In this document: piece after piece, positions 21,701-34,526 of the stretch
How the letters are laid out: each line of letters starts with the position of its first letter
Numbering within the stretch: position 1 is the first letter of the stretch
Assembly (NCBI RefSeq): GCF_000226095.1
Contig: NC_016473.1
Span: 3,038,001 to 3,102,000 of the forward strand
Direction of reading: 5' to 3'
DNA: 64,000 nt
DNA from: Thermothelomyces thermophilus ATCC 42464
Taxonomy: Eukaryota > Ascomycota > Sordariomycetes > Sordariales > Chaetomiaceae
Program-made: the position numbers and the translations under genes
Notes under the pieces: model-generated
Database searches by the model: none
What the model saw: only the letters and a program-made list of their open reading frames with translations
Told to the model about the DNA's origin: nothing

Positions 21701-22512
21701 TGTCAACAGCATATTACCCACAGACTAATAGACAAACGGAGTGACTAAACCAAGTTATTAAGCAGTACCTCCGCTCTTATGTCAACTACCAGCAAAACGA
21801 CTAGGTCATGCTGTTGCCAACAGCACAACTCGCTTATAACACGACGCTAACGGAAACGACCAAAGTCATACCATTCTTCGCGAACTACAGATATAAAGCA
21901 GACCTTAGGCAAGGACCAGAGGTCACAGTGCCAAGAGCAGCAGTCAAAGCAGAACAGATATACGCACTGTATAAGAAGCTCAAAAAGGAACTCGAGTTTG
22001 TCAGAACCAGAATAAAGAACTACTACGACAAACATAGGCTCGAGGGACCTTGCCTAGAGAGGGGAGACAAAGTCTACCTAATTGCACGAAACCTGCAAAC
22101 CAAACAACCAAGCATAAAGCTAGACTTCAAGAAGGTCGGACCCTTCGTTATCAAAGAACGAATTTCGACATCTAACTACTGACTATCGTTACTGTCATCT
22201 ATACGCCTACGGACAGATATTTTTCATATTTCACTTCTCGAACCAGCACCAAAGAACGCTAAGGTTGCTACACATATCGAAGCAGAGGACGAAGAGGAAG
22301 AATAGGACGTCGAAGAAATTCTAGATTTACGTATTATTAATAAGGAACTATAGTACCTAGTTAAATGGCTTGATTTCGGACCAGAAGACAACTTATAGGA
22401 ACTAGTCAAGAATTTGAACTGCCCTAAGAAACTGGAACAGTTCTACCGGCAGAACCCGGATCGACCAAAGGAAAACCCGGGACAGAACCAAAGACGGCGC
22501 CCCAGTCGATAG
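18736..22512 (+). pseudogene. pol: E7 pol polyprotein (RIP-killed)
   Basis: It is co-linear with E6 pol: protease (about 18950), reverse transcriptase (about 19700-20400), RNase H (about 20570-20800), integrase (about 21200-22180) and chromodomain (about 22280-22440). The stop is TAG 22510-22512. Numerous stops and Trp/Cys/Gly losses come from transitions. The last 107 nt overlap the antisense gene. Confidence 0.88.
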
Positions 22513-23060
22513 CATCGACGGCATCATTAATCTGTGACGAGGGCATAGCAGGCGTCTCTTGCTGCTCAATCTCCTCCAACTCGTCCAAGGTCGACAGACT
22601 ACGCGCTACTATATCGGCACCTTTCTCTACTAAAAACTCCTTCTACTGACGAAGACGCCGGAGCCATACAAGCTTTTCGGACAACTCACGCTAGGCCTCT
22701 TCTAGACGGCATTAGGATTTATCTAGCTCAAGTTCGGCACGACGTTTAGCATCTTTAATACGACGCTGCTCCTAAAGAATACGATCTACTAGAACGAACA
22801 TCAGGAATTACAGTAAAAAAAAAAAAAAAAAAAAAAAAGGAGACAGGCTTACAGGAAGAAAGCAGGATGCCAGAGCCATCGCAAAAACGACCTTGACGAA
22901 CACAGGCCTCGCAACGCTTTATACGTACGATTATTTTACAGACGAGGCCTTACGACACGCACCAAGAGCAAGGCATAACGACAAAACCGTTCTTAGCGAT
23001 GTTCTAAGCAAGGGAAGCACGGTAACGTGCAGAATGCGACTTCCGTTTCTCTATCAGCAT
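22406..23060 (-). pseudogene. E7 antisense gene: Zn2Cys6-coiled-coil type C (RIP stops)
   Basis: From the ATG at 23060, the reading gives all six cysteines intact as C-x2-C-x6-C-x8-C-x2-C-x6-C, the canonical Zn2Cys6 arrangement, within about 22860-22975. A phase-1 intron at 22789-22852 (donor GTAAGC, acceptor TTCTAG, 64 nt) includes a 24-T tract. Exon 2 encodes a long coiled coil rich in Arg, Glu and Leu, then a tail that overlaps the pol 3' end. Premature TAG/TAA codons, for example in exon 1, are RIP-type. It has the same gene position and architecture as the E6 copy but a clearly different sequence. Confidence 0.68.
22815..22838. repeat. Poly-A(24) tract in the antisense intron of E7
   Basis: There are twenty-four A on the + strand, read as a T tract in the antisense transcript. 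It lies between donor and acceptor of the proposed intron and could serve as its pyrimidine tract. Confidence 0.9.
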
Positions 23061-23187
23061 TTTATCAGCATAGCGACCACAATATAGAAACAGGGAGAAT
23101 ACAGTACTCACAAGCGAAGGGTTGTTAGCGCTATTTGAAACGACCTAAGAGGGCTTTCGGGTCGAAAGCCTTGAAGGAGGGGCATCG

Positions 23188-23635
23188 TGTCACGGATAAG
23201 CACATAGGCGGCCTGGCAGGCTGCAGCTAGGACACGGGACATTCCGACAGCCAATCACTCGACGGACCAATCAGAAGATTATCACCGCCAAGACTAAGGT
23301 CTTTACTAGTGATAATAACATGTTACCGTCGACAACGCAGAATCACGAAGTGAAAAGAGAAGTGATACTAGTGATAACTATTGAAGAAGGACAGACCATT
23401 GTATATATATAGCTAGCTAGTCACTCGTTATAGTGGACTCTAGGAGTTCGCTAGTGGTAACAATTACAATCATAGTACTTATACCAAGCATTGCTGATTA
23501 CTGTGAGAGATAACTCTAAGTGTTGTTGTAAACCCTTTGGCTTCACCGAATCCCTTAGACGACCTGCCTACTTGTCCCGCTTTACCTACCTCTGTCTGGA
23601 CCCTTTCAGAAGAAGTCTGAGTTGGGTTCGTCACA
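23188..23635 (+). repeat. E7 3' LTR, U3 type C
   Basis: The LTR is 448 bp. TTATCAC lies at 23279-23285, and GTGATA at 23309, 23362 and 23371. It is flanked by CGTTA. Confidence 0.92.
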
Positions 23636-24302
23636 CGTTATAAAACAATTACATTAATACCTTGTCGTTAAGCTAAGACTTGAGCATGTCCTGTCTAAAT
23701 TATATAATATAGGAGGCTACTAACTTAGTCTGTCAGAGATTAGCAAGTCTTTTTTACATATAAATCTTCTCATCTTTATCGCTAAAAACTTTCTAAAGCT
23801 CTTCTTCGAAATAGTCATAAGATCGGAAGACTGCCTGCGTAAACGTGTCTCGTTCGTCTTCGTCTTCCTTAGTGAGATAGTCGTTCTATATAGGCTTGAA
23901 CCATCTAAGTACCTTGCCCTCTAGTCTTGTAGCTATATAGAGGACTTTGGCTTTGTCGTCCGGAAACTTGTCATCATTGAGCCGGAAGTAGGATCGGAGG
24001 TTTGTTAGGAATCCTATGAGATCCTCCTTAGTTCCTCCGTATTTGCCAGGTAGTTTGATCTTGATACGCTTCGCTTTAGCGCCCTCGAGTGCCTCGATTT
24101 TGGCATAGGCCTCGTTAACCAACTTCTACGAGTACTTTTCACGGTTCTCGAGTTCCTTGATTCGAGCTTAAGCAGCCTTGTCTCTCTGGTCCAACTCCTA
24201 GATCCGCTGCTAGAGTTGACTAAGCTAAGCAAGTAGCTATTCGGCCGTAACGTTAGTAGCCATGTCGATATCGAGGTCGAAGTTACCTCTGTTCTAAACC
24301 AT
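23636..24302 (-). pseudogene. E4 gag, N-terminal segment
   Basis: This is the start of E4 gag (ATG at 24302, minus strand) down to the E7 insertion. It shows the N-terminal coiled coil and the Gag domain (for example the reverse-strand reading at 23886-24122), with RIP stops. Confidence 0.85.
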
Positions 24303-24329
24303 GATAGAACAAAGGGAGTGGTAATAACG

Positions 24330-24749
24330 TGTGACGAACCTAACTTAGACTTCTTCTGAAAGGGTCTAGACGGAGGTAGGTTGAGCGTGACGAGTAGGCA
24401 GGTCGTCTAAGGGATTTGGTAAAGCCAAAGGGTTTATAATAACACTAGAGTTATCTCTCATAGTAATTAGCAATGCTTAGTATAAGTACTGTGATTGTGA
24501 TTGTTACCACTGGTGAACTCCAGAGTCCACCATAACGAGTGACTATCTATATGTATATATAATCCTGAGATCACTCTTCACCTAGTGATCCTTTGCCGTC
24601 TGGATCACGGCTGTGGTAGTGATCCCATAGTGTATAGATCACTTTGCCAAGCGTAATCCTTTCCTGATTGGTCCGTTTGTGCTTGTTGTCCTATTGGCCT
24701 GTTAGGGGAGGCGGCTCAGGCGGCGTCCTACATGTATATTTCTGTGACA
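24330..24749 (-). repeat. E4 5' LTR, U3 type D
   Basis: This is a 420-bp partner of 2014-2433, from TGTGACGAACC to TCTGTGACA. It is followed by the target copy CTACT. Confidence 0.92.
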
Positions 24750-24768
24750 CTACTCCCTTTGTTCTGTT

Positions 24769-25040
24769 ATAGTTCAGAACGGAGGTGACTTCGACCTCGA
24801 TATTGACATAGCTACTAACATTACGGCCGAATAGCTGCTTGCTTAGCTCGGTCAACTCTAGTAGCAGATCTAGGAGTTAGACCAGAGAGATAAGGCTGCT
24901 TAAGCTCAAATCAAGGAACTCGAGAACCGCGAAAAGTACTTATAGAAGTTAGTTAACGAGGCCTACGCTAAAATCGAGGCACTTAAGGGCGCTAAAGCGA
25001 AGTATATTAAGATTAAACTACCTAGCAAATACGGAGGAAC
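24769..25040 (+). pseudogene. E3 gag, N-terminal segment
   Basis: This is the gag start of E3 (ATG changed to ATA at 24769). It is cut at 25040 by E5, target GGAAC. With 32532-34526, less one 5-bp duplication, it sums to 2262 nt. Confidence 0.85.
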
Positions 25041-25459
25041 TGTGACAAACCTAACTTAGACTTCTTCTAAAAGGGTTTAGACGAAGGTAGATCGAGCGGG
25101 ACAAGTAGGCAGGTCATCTAAGGGATTCGGTAAAGCCAAAGGGTTTATAATAACACTTAGAGTTGTCTCTTACAGTAATTAGCAATGCTTAGTATAAGTA
25201 CTATAATTGTAATTGTTACCACTGGTAAACTCCTAGAGTCTACTATAACAAGTAACTATCTATATATATATATAATCCTAGTGATCATTCCTGATTACGG
25301 TGATTGTAAGTAATCGTATGGTGGTAATTACCTTGATCACTAGTGAGCGTAGTGATTACTATGCTTCCTATGCTGTAATTGGTCCTTTCGTTCCTTCGAC
25401 TTGATTAGCCTATTCGTGCCAGTGGCTTAGGCAGCATCTATATATATATTTCTGTGACA
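25041..25459 (-). repeat. E5 3' LTR, U3 type B
   Basis: The LTR is 419 bp, from TGTGACAAACC to TCTGTGACA. U3 contains GTGATC/GATCAC-type motifs around 25280-25345, partly RIP-altered. Confidence 0.92.
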
Positions 25460-25588
25460 CGATGCCCTCCCTCCGAGGCTTTCAACCTGAAAGCCCTCTT
25501 TAGGCTGTCTTAAATAGCGCTAATATCCCTTGCGTTCCTTGTACGTGTTTTTCTCCTTAGCCTCTTATTACCCTTCGTACTGTCAGTT

Positions 25589-26199
25589 ATACTATCTAAC
25601 GTACACAGATCCCTAGCATCTATTTGTCATAAGCGTTTAGCTTAGTTTATTTCCGATCATAGGTTCATAGTAATAGTATATTCTCATTGTACAGAGTATA
25701 ACCAAGTGTGCAAGATGATTGAAAAATCTCGTCGCTACAAGGCTTATATGCATTAGGGTCGTGCTTATAATGGTTCTAGCGTTCTAGTTTCTTCTTATAA
25801 GTTCCCGTTTCCTTATAAGAGCATATCTCTGATTGTAACGTAGTAGATCGTATTATATGCAAGCAATGTCGTTTGAAGGCTGAAGAGAAAGAGGCCGAAG
25901 CCTTGCTACGAGAATATTAATGTAAAGCTTCCGAGGCGTTAGCCTGTCTGACTCGGGTCCGTGAATAACGAGAGTTCCTAGTAGAGAAGGGGGTAGATAT
26001 GGTTATACAGGGTTTGTTAAATCTAGACAAATTAGAGGCGGTAGAATAGCAGGAATCGGGGGCCGTTATATAGCTTAACGGTGGCGTTAACATTATTAAC
26101 TAGGGCGCTATTTTCGGTTCTGTCCTAGATTTGCCTTTAGCCGATCCGGGTTCTGCTAATAGAACTATTCTAGTTTCTTAGGGTAGTTTAAATTCTTAA
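25589..26199 (+). pseudogene. E5 antisense ORF, Zn2Cys6-coiled-coil type B (RIP-damaged)
   Basis: The putative start ATG is now ATA (25589). The cluster region (about 25676-25780) fits C-x2-C-x6-C-x8-C-x2-C-x6-C once four TAT/TAC codons are recognised as RIP-changed Cys codons. The donor GTAAGT appears as ATAAGT, and the acceptor is ACGTAG near 25845. Exon 2 encodes a Glu/Lys/Arg coiled coil. The tail overlaps the E5 pol 3' end. It is the same variant as in E3 (38151-38761), which also has a type B U3. Confidence 0.6.
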
Positions 26200-29100
26200 T
26201 AGGTTCCTATAAGTTATCTTCTGGTCTAAAATTAAGCCATTTAACTAGGTACTATAGTTCCCTATTAATAATATGTAAATCTAGAATTTCTTCGACGTCC
26301 TATTCTTCCTCTTTATCCTTTGCTTTGATATATATAGCAACCTTGGCGTTCTTTAGTACTGGTTCGAGAAGTGAAATATAAAAAACATCTGTCTATAGTC
26401 GTATAGATAACGGTAACGATAGTTAGTAGTTAGATGTCAAAATTCGTTCTTTGATAACGAAGGGTCCGACCTTCTTAAAGTCTAGCTTCGTACTTGGTCG
26501 TTTGGTTCGTAAGTTCCATATAATTAGGTAGACTTTGTCTCCCCTCTCTAGGCAAGGTCCTTCGAGCCTATATTTGTTATAGTAGTTCTTTATTCTAGTC
26601 TTAACAAACTCGAGTTCCTTTTTAAGCTTTTTATATAGTACGTACATTTGTTCTGCTTTGACTACTGCTCTTGGCACTATGACCTCTAGTCCTTGCCTAA
26701 GGTCTACTTTATATCCGTAGTTCGCGAAGAACGGTATGACTTTAGTCGTTTCCGTTAGCGTTATATTGTAAGCGAGTTATACTGTTAGTAATAGCATGAC
26801 CTAGTCATTTTGCTAGTAGTTGACGTAAGAACGGAGATACTGCTCGACAACTTGGTTTAGTCGCTCCGTTTGTCCGTCAGTCTGTAGGTAATATGCCGTT
26901 AACAGCTTACTATTAATGCCTAATCGTTACATTAACGCTTGCTAGAACTTCGATACGAACTTCGTGTCTCTATCGGTGATCTATTCTTGTGGCCAAGCAT
27001 GCACTAATGCAACTTGCCGATAGATCACGTCTACTAACTGTTCCGCTGTCTAGGACTCCTTATAGGGAAAGAAGTATACCTACTTAGTCAGGCGATCTAC
27101 TATAATAAGAATACTATCATAGGTCACTCCTGTAGCTATGTCCTTGGATTCTAGTAGCTTCGTAATAAAGTCTATTATAACTAAACTCTATAGTTTGTCA
27201 GCTATTAGTAGTAGCTAAAGTAGCCTATATAGCTTGTATCGTACCGTTTTGCTCCGATTGCAGATGTCGCAGTTCCATACGACTTCCTTAACTCATACCG
27301 TTAACTATAGAAAGTCGTAGTGTTTCTTGACTTATACAATAGTCTTCGTAACTCCTTTGTATCCTCCGAGTTTCGACTCGTAGAGTTCTCGAATTATCCG
27401 CAGCTGTTGATCTTTGTCGTAGATATATGCTTTATCTCGATACTAGAGTTTCCTATCTTTTTCTTCTACTCTGTTAGGTACTACTAGTCCAGGTACTGCT
27501 TAATACTATGCCTTGTTAATCCTTTCTTCTTGAAAGATTATATAGTATTCTAGGAACGAGTCGAGTGGATCATCTTCTATAGGTATCTACGTTTCGTAAT
27601 ATAGCGTTCTGTCTGTCTATTCCTTGAACAACGGTAGTGTCGTTCCCGTTTGTCCTTCTATATAATCCGTTCGTCGACTTAAGATATCCGCTTATACGTT
27701 CTCTTTGCCCTTCTTATAGTAGATCTCAAAGTTAAATTCCGCGAGGAATTCTACCTATCGTATTTGTTGTCTGTTAAGCTCCTTCGTCGTCGTGAAGTAT
27801 CGCAGGTTCTTATAATCTATATATATTTATACTAGTTTAATTATACTACTAAGGTATAGTCGCCATTCCTTAAAAGCTTCGACAATCGTAAGTAATTCCT
27901 TATTGTAGATTAGATAATTAAGACATGGTCTGTCAAGCTTCTTTAAAAAGAAGGCTATAAGATATAGCTTTCCTTGTCCATCTTGTTATCCTAATTGTCC
28001 TCCGATGGCGTAGTCTAAAGCGTCCGTTTCTACCTCGAATGGTTTCTTAGGGTCTAGTAGTACTAGTACTAGATCTTTAGTAATAGCGTCGCAAATCTAT
28101 ATAAATGCTTACTCGTGTCACTCTTCCTATTAGAATTTAGCGTTTTTCTTAGTAAGTTTATACAAAGGTCATACGATCGCTCTAAAGTTCCTAATGAACA
28201 TCCGGTAGAAGTTTGTAAATCTAATGAAGCTTCGTACTTCCGTAACTGACATCGGTCGTAGCCAATTCTTAATAGCTTTAACCTTTAAAGGTTCTATCCG
28301 AATTTGTCCTAGGGATATCTTGTATCCTAAAAAGACTATCTTCCTAACATGGAATTCGCTCTTTTCCTTGTTAACTAATAGCTTATACACGTATAGCGTG
28401 TCTAGCATTACTTTTACGTACTTCCAGTGTTCGTCTATCGTCTTAGAGAAGATAAGTATATTGTCGAGATAATATACCGCAAATTTGTTAAGAAAGGGTC
28501 GGATAGCTTGATTAATCAGGGCTTAGAACGTTGCCGGCGCGTTTGTAAGTCTAAATAGCATGACGAGGTACTTATAGTGGCTATAGGGTGTCCTAAAGGC
28601 CGTTTTCTACTCGTCGCCTTCTTTGATCTATATATAGTTATAGGCCGATAGCAAGTCAAGATACGTAAAATATTAGGCTCCTACTAACTAATCTTAGAGC
28701 CGTAAGATTAGCAGTAACAAGTATCGGTTTTTTATAGTTTGTTCGTTAAGTTGCCGATAGTCAATATATAACTATAGCTTTCTATCTTTCTTAGGCACAA
28801 ATAGGATTAGGTAGCCTACTAGTAATGTCAATAGGCAGATATATCCTCTTTAAAGGTTCTCCTCCAAATATCGCTTAAGTTCTTCGTTCTATATCTAGCT
28901 CGTATAATAGATCTTAAAGAACTTTAGTTATACTCCTTCCTTAAGCTTAATCTTATAATCCTATAGGCCGTGTTCTGGTAATCCTTCTAGATGTTTCGGT
29001 TCGAATACTAGGTGTCCTTTGTATTCCTTCGGTACTTCCCTAGTCTTGTCTCGTCTCTCGGTTTTCTAGTAGTATACGAACTTGGTTCTATCTATAGCGA

Positions 29101-29869
29101 TGCTGGCAATTTCTCCTGTCTCAACCTACTACTCTAATTGCAGTGCTCCGCATTCGTTAACGGAGAGAATAGCTATCGGCGGTTTAGCTCGTTCCTCCTG
29201 TCGCGATATCGATATCGTTATGCCGCCTCTTCTAGAGTCTGTAGTGGTCTGCCTGCCACTGTCTATCTCTTATAGTAGATCCGTAGGACATACCTTTCCT
29301 TAAGTATTGTCTGCTTGTGATCCTTATGTGCTCCCTATCTCGCTAGTCAAATACGACTCTATTTAGGGTCGTAGATAGCTACTATTCTTCTAGCTAATAT
29401 CTAGGTTATAATCTTTATACTATAGTAACTCTAATATTATATCTTTATTGTTGCCTATGTCTACGATGCTAAATACGACTACTATAGTCTTTCCTACTAT
29501 AGTAATGTCGATTGGTTTAGTCTCCTTACGTACCTATTATGTCGGAAATGGCCCTTTGACTATGCTATGCTTCCGCTTCATTCTCTAGGGTATCTGTAGC
29601 TAATTTACAAGTGTTAGTAAAATCAGGTTCATCTCTGCTCCATTATCTACTAGTACAAGCATTTTATACTGTTTCTACTATACTGTTATCTATAATTACT
29701 TGTCTTACCACCGCCATCTAAAGATTACGGCGATTTCCCATGTTTCTACTAGGAGGTCTCGATATAGTAGTTTCTTACGCTAGTTCCTCCTATACTATGC
29801 TACCACTCGCCGCTATACAGGCATTAATGGTTTTTAGGCCCCTCGAAGGGCCCTGACCTATTTCCTAGG
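26096..29869 (-). pseudogene. pol: E5 pol polyprotein (RIP-killed)
   Basis: It is co-linear with E6 pol on the minus strand: protease (about 29450-29700), reverse transcriptase (about 28200-29100), RNase H (about 27700-28080), integrase (about 26420-27450) and chromodomain (about 26220-26330); stop at 26096-26098. Decay is by transitions, with many TAG/TAA. Confidence 0.87.
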
Positions 29870-32085
29870 TCAGTGCTAACCTCTTTAGTCGTTCGGCTAA
29901 TAGCGGCTTCGTTAATTATACTCATTTCCGTAAGCCATTAAGTACTTACAGCTTCCTACTATTAGGTCTATTCTACTTTCCGTCGTATATGCTATAGCTT
30001 CGTCTAAAGCTCCTAAATTCGCAATTTCTTTTCGTCCGTATAATAGAGGCAATCGTTACTCTAGCACGAGTCCTATATGTCTCGTCTGGTTCTATAGTAC
30101 CTAGGCTAGGCTCGTTTTAGAACTATCGTAATACCTTCTAGATCGCGGGCTTCGATCTTCTAGAGTAATTCGGCCGCTCTATTTCCTACATCGTAAACCC
30201 ATTCTATAGGGCGTAAGCTTCTGTCCTCATTTCCTTGTTGGGTCGGCCAGTGATTGTTTTTAAATTTGTCGCGGAAGTAGTATTGGCATTTATATGCTAC
30301 ACACTAGAACTAGGGCACTTATACATATGCCTTATATTAAGGATATAGTCGCGTGGCGTTGCCTAGGAGGTATTGGAATTCTTTCCCAAATCCTTCCCAT
30401 TGTACGTAGACCGTAGATACTCTAGTGCTAACATAGGAGTGTTTCTTCTAGTAGCTTTCCTATGTATACTCGTCTTTTCTGTAGTTTGTGTATATAAACT
30501 AGTATTCTAGGTTCCGTACATCGTTGCTAAGTTGCTAGCCGTCAAGATACTTGGCATAGCTATTAGGCCTATCGTATATTATAGGCTGTTCTCCTTTAAT
30601 AGTTTCTATAATACGTCAGAGTTCCCTTATTTCGTTCCTTATCTTATCGCTTTACTAGACAAGTTAAATTAAGCGTCTATCCTATTCGTATAGTTCCGTG
30701 TTAAGCTGAAAAACTTCGCTACAATACTATTCGATTCGTTCCTAAAGGAATAGAACATTAGGTCTAGGTCTTTCGATTCCTTAGGTATTAGTTATCTATA
30801 ATCTATCCCACCTCTATATAATTATAAAGCCCTACTGCCTCAAGGCTAGGAGAATCAAAACTAGCGGTACATATTCTCCTACCATGTCCTATTCAGCAAG
30901 TCCTATCTCTAGGTCCACAGTGACCAGTTCGGAGTACAGTGCTTGTTTGTCTTTACCATTATCGTCATATCCAAGACTATCCGTGTTACTACCCTTGTCT
31001 TCGTAGCTTGTAGCCGCTACTTCGATGACGTCCTTAGTGGTTTCGTCAATAGTCGTAATTTCCTTTCTAGGGACTGTCTTCTACTCTTTCTTTGGGCTTT
31101 GACATTCTCGCTTATAGTGCCCTTTCTTTCCGTAATTATAGTAGGTAACATTGGACTTGTCTTTGGTCGTCTTCTTCCGGTCCTGCTTCTATGCTATGTC
31201 TATATCTATAGCTCTAGGATACGTCTTGTACAAGGTGCTAACGTATGCTCGCTTTTTCTTATCGTTAGCCTTAACTATAGTTTCGTTTATTCGACCTCGT
31301 TTTTACTACTCTTGTATATAGAGCCGATTATTAATCCTAATGACCTATACGATGTATTTGTCTAAAGTCTTAGGCTAATTATACTTATATAGCTCGTCTT
31401 TGACCTTTTCCTTTAAGCCATTATAGAATAGTTATATTAATGCCTCGTTATTAAGCTAAGACTTAAGTATGTCCTATCTAAACTATATAGCGTAGAAGGT
31501 TACTAACTTGGTCTGTTGGAGATTAGCGAGTCTTTCTTATATATAGATCTTCTTATCTTTATTACTAAAAACCTTCTAAAGCTCTTCTTTGAAACGGTTA
31601 TAAGATTAGAAGACTGCCTATATAAACGCGTCTTAGTTGTCTTTGTCTTCCTTAGTAAGATAGTTATTCTATATAGGCTTAAACCATCTAAGTGCCTTGC
31701 CCTCTAATCTCGTAGCTATATAGAGGACTTTAGCTTTATCGTCCAGAAACTTATTATCGTTAAGCCAGAAGTAGGATCAGAGGTTTGTTAGGAATCCTAC
31801 GAGATCCTCCTTAGTTCCTCTATATTTGCTAGGTAGTTTGATCTTAATACGCTTCGCTTTGGCGGTCTCGAGCGTCTCGATTTTAGTATAGGCCTCATTA
31901 ACTAACTTCTGTAAGTACTTTTCGCGGTTCTCGAGTTCCTTGATTCGAGCTTAAGCAGCCTTGTCTCTCTAGTCTAACTCCTAGATCTGCTGCTAGAGTT
32001 GACCGAGCTAAGCGAGCAGCTATTCGGCTGTGACGTTAATAGCTATGTCGATGTCGAGGTCGAAGTCACCTCCGTTCTAAACTAT
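29824..32085 (-). pseudogene. gag: E5 gag (RIP-killed)
   Basis: The start codon position is 32085 (ATG changed to ATA) and the stop is TAA at 29824-29826, 2262 nt. The gag-pol hairpin (reverse CCCTCGAAGGGCC) lies at about 29836-29855. Confidence 0.86.
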
Positions 32086-32112
32086 GATAGAACAAAGGGA
32101 GTGGTAATAACG

Positions 32113-32531
32113 TGTGACGAACCTAACTTAGACTTCTTCTGAAAGGGTTTAGATAAAGGTAGATTAAGCGGGATAAGTAGGTAGGTTGTCTAAGGGATTT
32201 AGTAAAGCCAAAGGGTTTATAATAATACTTAGAGTTATCTCTTATAGTAATTAGCAATGCTTGGTATAAGTACTGTAATTGTAATTATTACTACTAGTAA
32301 ACTCCTAGAGTCTACCATAACAAGTGACTATCTATATATATATATAATCCTAGTGATTATTCCTAATTATAGTAATTATAAGTGATTACATGGTAGTGAT
32401 CACCCTGATCACTAGTAAGTGTAGTGATTACTATACTTCCTATGCTGTAATTGGTCCTTTCATTCCTTCGACTTGATTGGCCCATTCGTGCCAGTGGCTC
32501 AGGCGGCATCTACATACATATTTCCGTGACA
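32113..32531 (-). repeat. E5 5' LTR, U3 type B
   Basis: This is a 419-bp partner of 25041-25459, followed by the target copy GGAAC at 32532-32536. Confidence 0.93.
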
Positions 32532-34526
32532 GGAACCAAGGAGGATCTTGTAGGATTCCTAACAAACCTCTGATCTTACTTCTGGCTTAACGACAATAAG
32601 TTTCTAGACGACAAAGCCAAAGTCCTTTACATAGCTACAAGACTAGAGGGCAAGGTACTTAGATGGTTCGAGCCTATATAGAACGACTACCTCACTAAGG
32701 AAGACGAAGACAACCAAGACGTGTTTATATAGGCAGTCTTCTAATCTTATAACCGTTTCGAAGAAGAGCTTTAGAAAGTTTTTAGCGACAAAGACGAGAA
32801 GATTCATACGTAAGAAAGACTCGCTAATCTCCGGCAGACTAAGTTAGTAGCCTCCTACGCCGTATAGTTTAGATAGAACATACTCAAGTCTTAGCTTAAC
32901 GACAAGGCATTAATGTAACTATTCTATAATAGCTTAAAGGAAAAGGTTAAGGACAAGCTATATAAGTACAATCGGCCTAAGACTCTAGACAAATACATTG
33001 CATAGGCCATTAGAATCAATGATCGACTCTATACATAAGAGTAATAGAAACAAGGTCAAATAAACAGAACTACAGTCAAGGCTAATAACAAGAAAAAGCA
33101 AGTATACATTAGTACCTTATATAAGACATATCCCAAAGCTATAGATATAGATATAGCATAGAAGCAGGACTAGAAGAAGACAACTAAAGACAAGTCCAAT
33201 GTTACCTACTATAACTATAGGAAGAAAGGGCACTATAAGTAAGAATGTTGTAGCCTAAAGAAAGAGTAGAAGATAGTCCTTAGAAAGGAAATTACGGCTA
33301 TCGACAAAACCACTAAGGACGTCATCGAAGTAGCAGCCACAAGTTACGAAGACAAGGGCAGTGACACGGACAGTCTCGGACATGATAACAATAGTAAAGA
33401 CGAACAAGTACCGTACTCTGAACTGGTCACTATAGACCTAGAGATAGGTCTTGCCGAATAGGATATAGCAAGAGAGTATGTACCACTAGTTTCGATTCTC
33501 CTAGCCTTGAGGCAGTAGGGTTTTATAGTCACGTAGAGGCAGGATAGATTGTAGATAACCGATACCTAAGGAATTAAAAGACCTAGACCTAATGTTTTAT
33601 TCCTCTAGGAATGAATCGAATAGTACTATAACGAAGTTTTTTGGCTTAATACGGAGCTATATAAATGGGATAGGCGCTTGATTTGACTTACCTAGTAGAG
33701 TGATAGAATAAGGGATAAAATAAGGGAACTTCGATATATTATAGAAACTATTAAAGGAAAACAGCCTATGACATATAATAGGCCTAATAGCTATGCTAAG
33801 TATCTTAATAGCTAGTAACTTAGCAATAATGTATAGAACCTAGAATACTAGTTTATACGCGTAAACCATAGAAAAGATAAGTATACGTAGGAAAGCTACT
33901 AGAAGAAATACTCCTATGTTAGCACTAGAGTACCTACGGTCTACGTACAATAGGAAGGATTCGGGAAAGAATTCTAATACCTCCCAGGTGACGCTACGCG
34001 ATTACACCCTTGACACAAGGCACATGCGCAAGTGCCTTGGTTCTAGTGTGTGGCACACGAATGCCGATACTACTTCCGCGACAAATTCGAAAACAATCAC
34101 TGGCCGACCTAACAAGGAAATGAGGATAGAAGCTTACGCCCTATAGAATAGGTCTACGATATAGGAAATAGAGTAGCTAAATTGCTCTAGAAGATCGAAG
34201 CCTACGATTTAGAAGGCATTACAATAGTTCTAAGACGAGCCTAGCCTAGGTACTGTAGAATAGGACGAGACATATAGGACTTGTGCTAGAGTAACGATTG
34301 CCTCTATTATACGGACGAAAAGAAATCGCGAATTTAGGAGCTTTAGATAAAGCTATAGTATATATGACGGAAAGCAGAACAAACCTAATGGTAGGAAGCC
34401 GCAAGCACTTAATGGCTTACGGAAATGAGCACGATTGACGAAGCTGCTATTAGCTAAACAACCGAAGAGGTTAGCACTGACCTAGGAAACGGGTTAGGGC
34501 CCTTCAAGGGGCCTAGAAACCATTAA
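32532..34526 (+). pseudogene. E3 gag, remaining segment
   Basis: This continues E3 gag from the duplicated target GGAAC to TAA 34524-34526. The Gag domain, the zinc-knuckle region (about 33205-33250, Cys codons altered) and the long extension are all recognisable by alignment to E6. Confidence 0.86.

Larger units (their letters stand above)
16045..23635 (+). mobile_element. E7: chromovirus inserted in E4 gag (U3 type C)
   Basis: E7 is 7591 bp with 448-bp LTRs (16045-16492 and 23188-23635) and the target duplication CGTTA (16040-16044 and 23636-23640). It is co-linear with E6 through gag and pol without indels but differs completely in U3 and in the antisense ORF. RIP is clearly heavier than in E6. 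Confidence 0.93.
2014..24749 (-). mobile_element. E4: nested Ty3/gypsy chromovirus (U3 type D)
   Basis: E4 is bounded by 420-bp LTRs (2014-2433 and 24330-24749) and the duplication CTACT (2009-2013 and 24750-24754). It inserted only 13 bp downstream of the E3 5' LTR, inside the E3 primer-binding region. Its gag is interrupted by E6 and E7. Removing them leaves about 7525 bp. All coding regions carry RIP stops. Confidence 0.92.
25041..32531 (-). mobile_element. E5: chromovirus inserted in E3 gag (U3 type B)
   Basis: E5 is 7491 bp with 419-bp LTRs (25041-25459 and 32113-32531) and the target duplication GGAAC (25036-25040 and 32532-32536). It is minus-oriented, complete in layout and heavily RIP-mutated. 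Confidence 0.93.
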
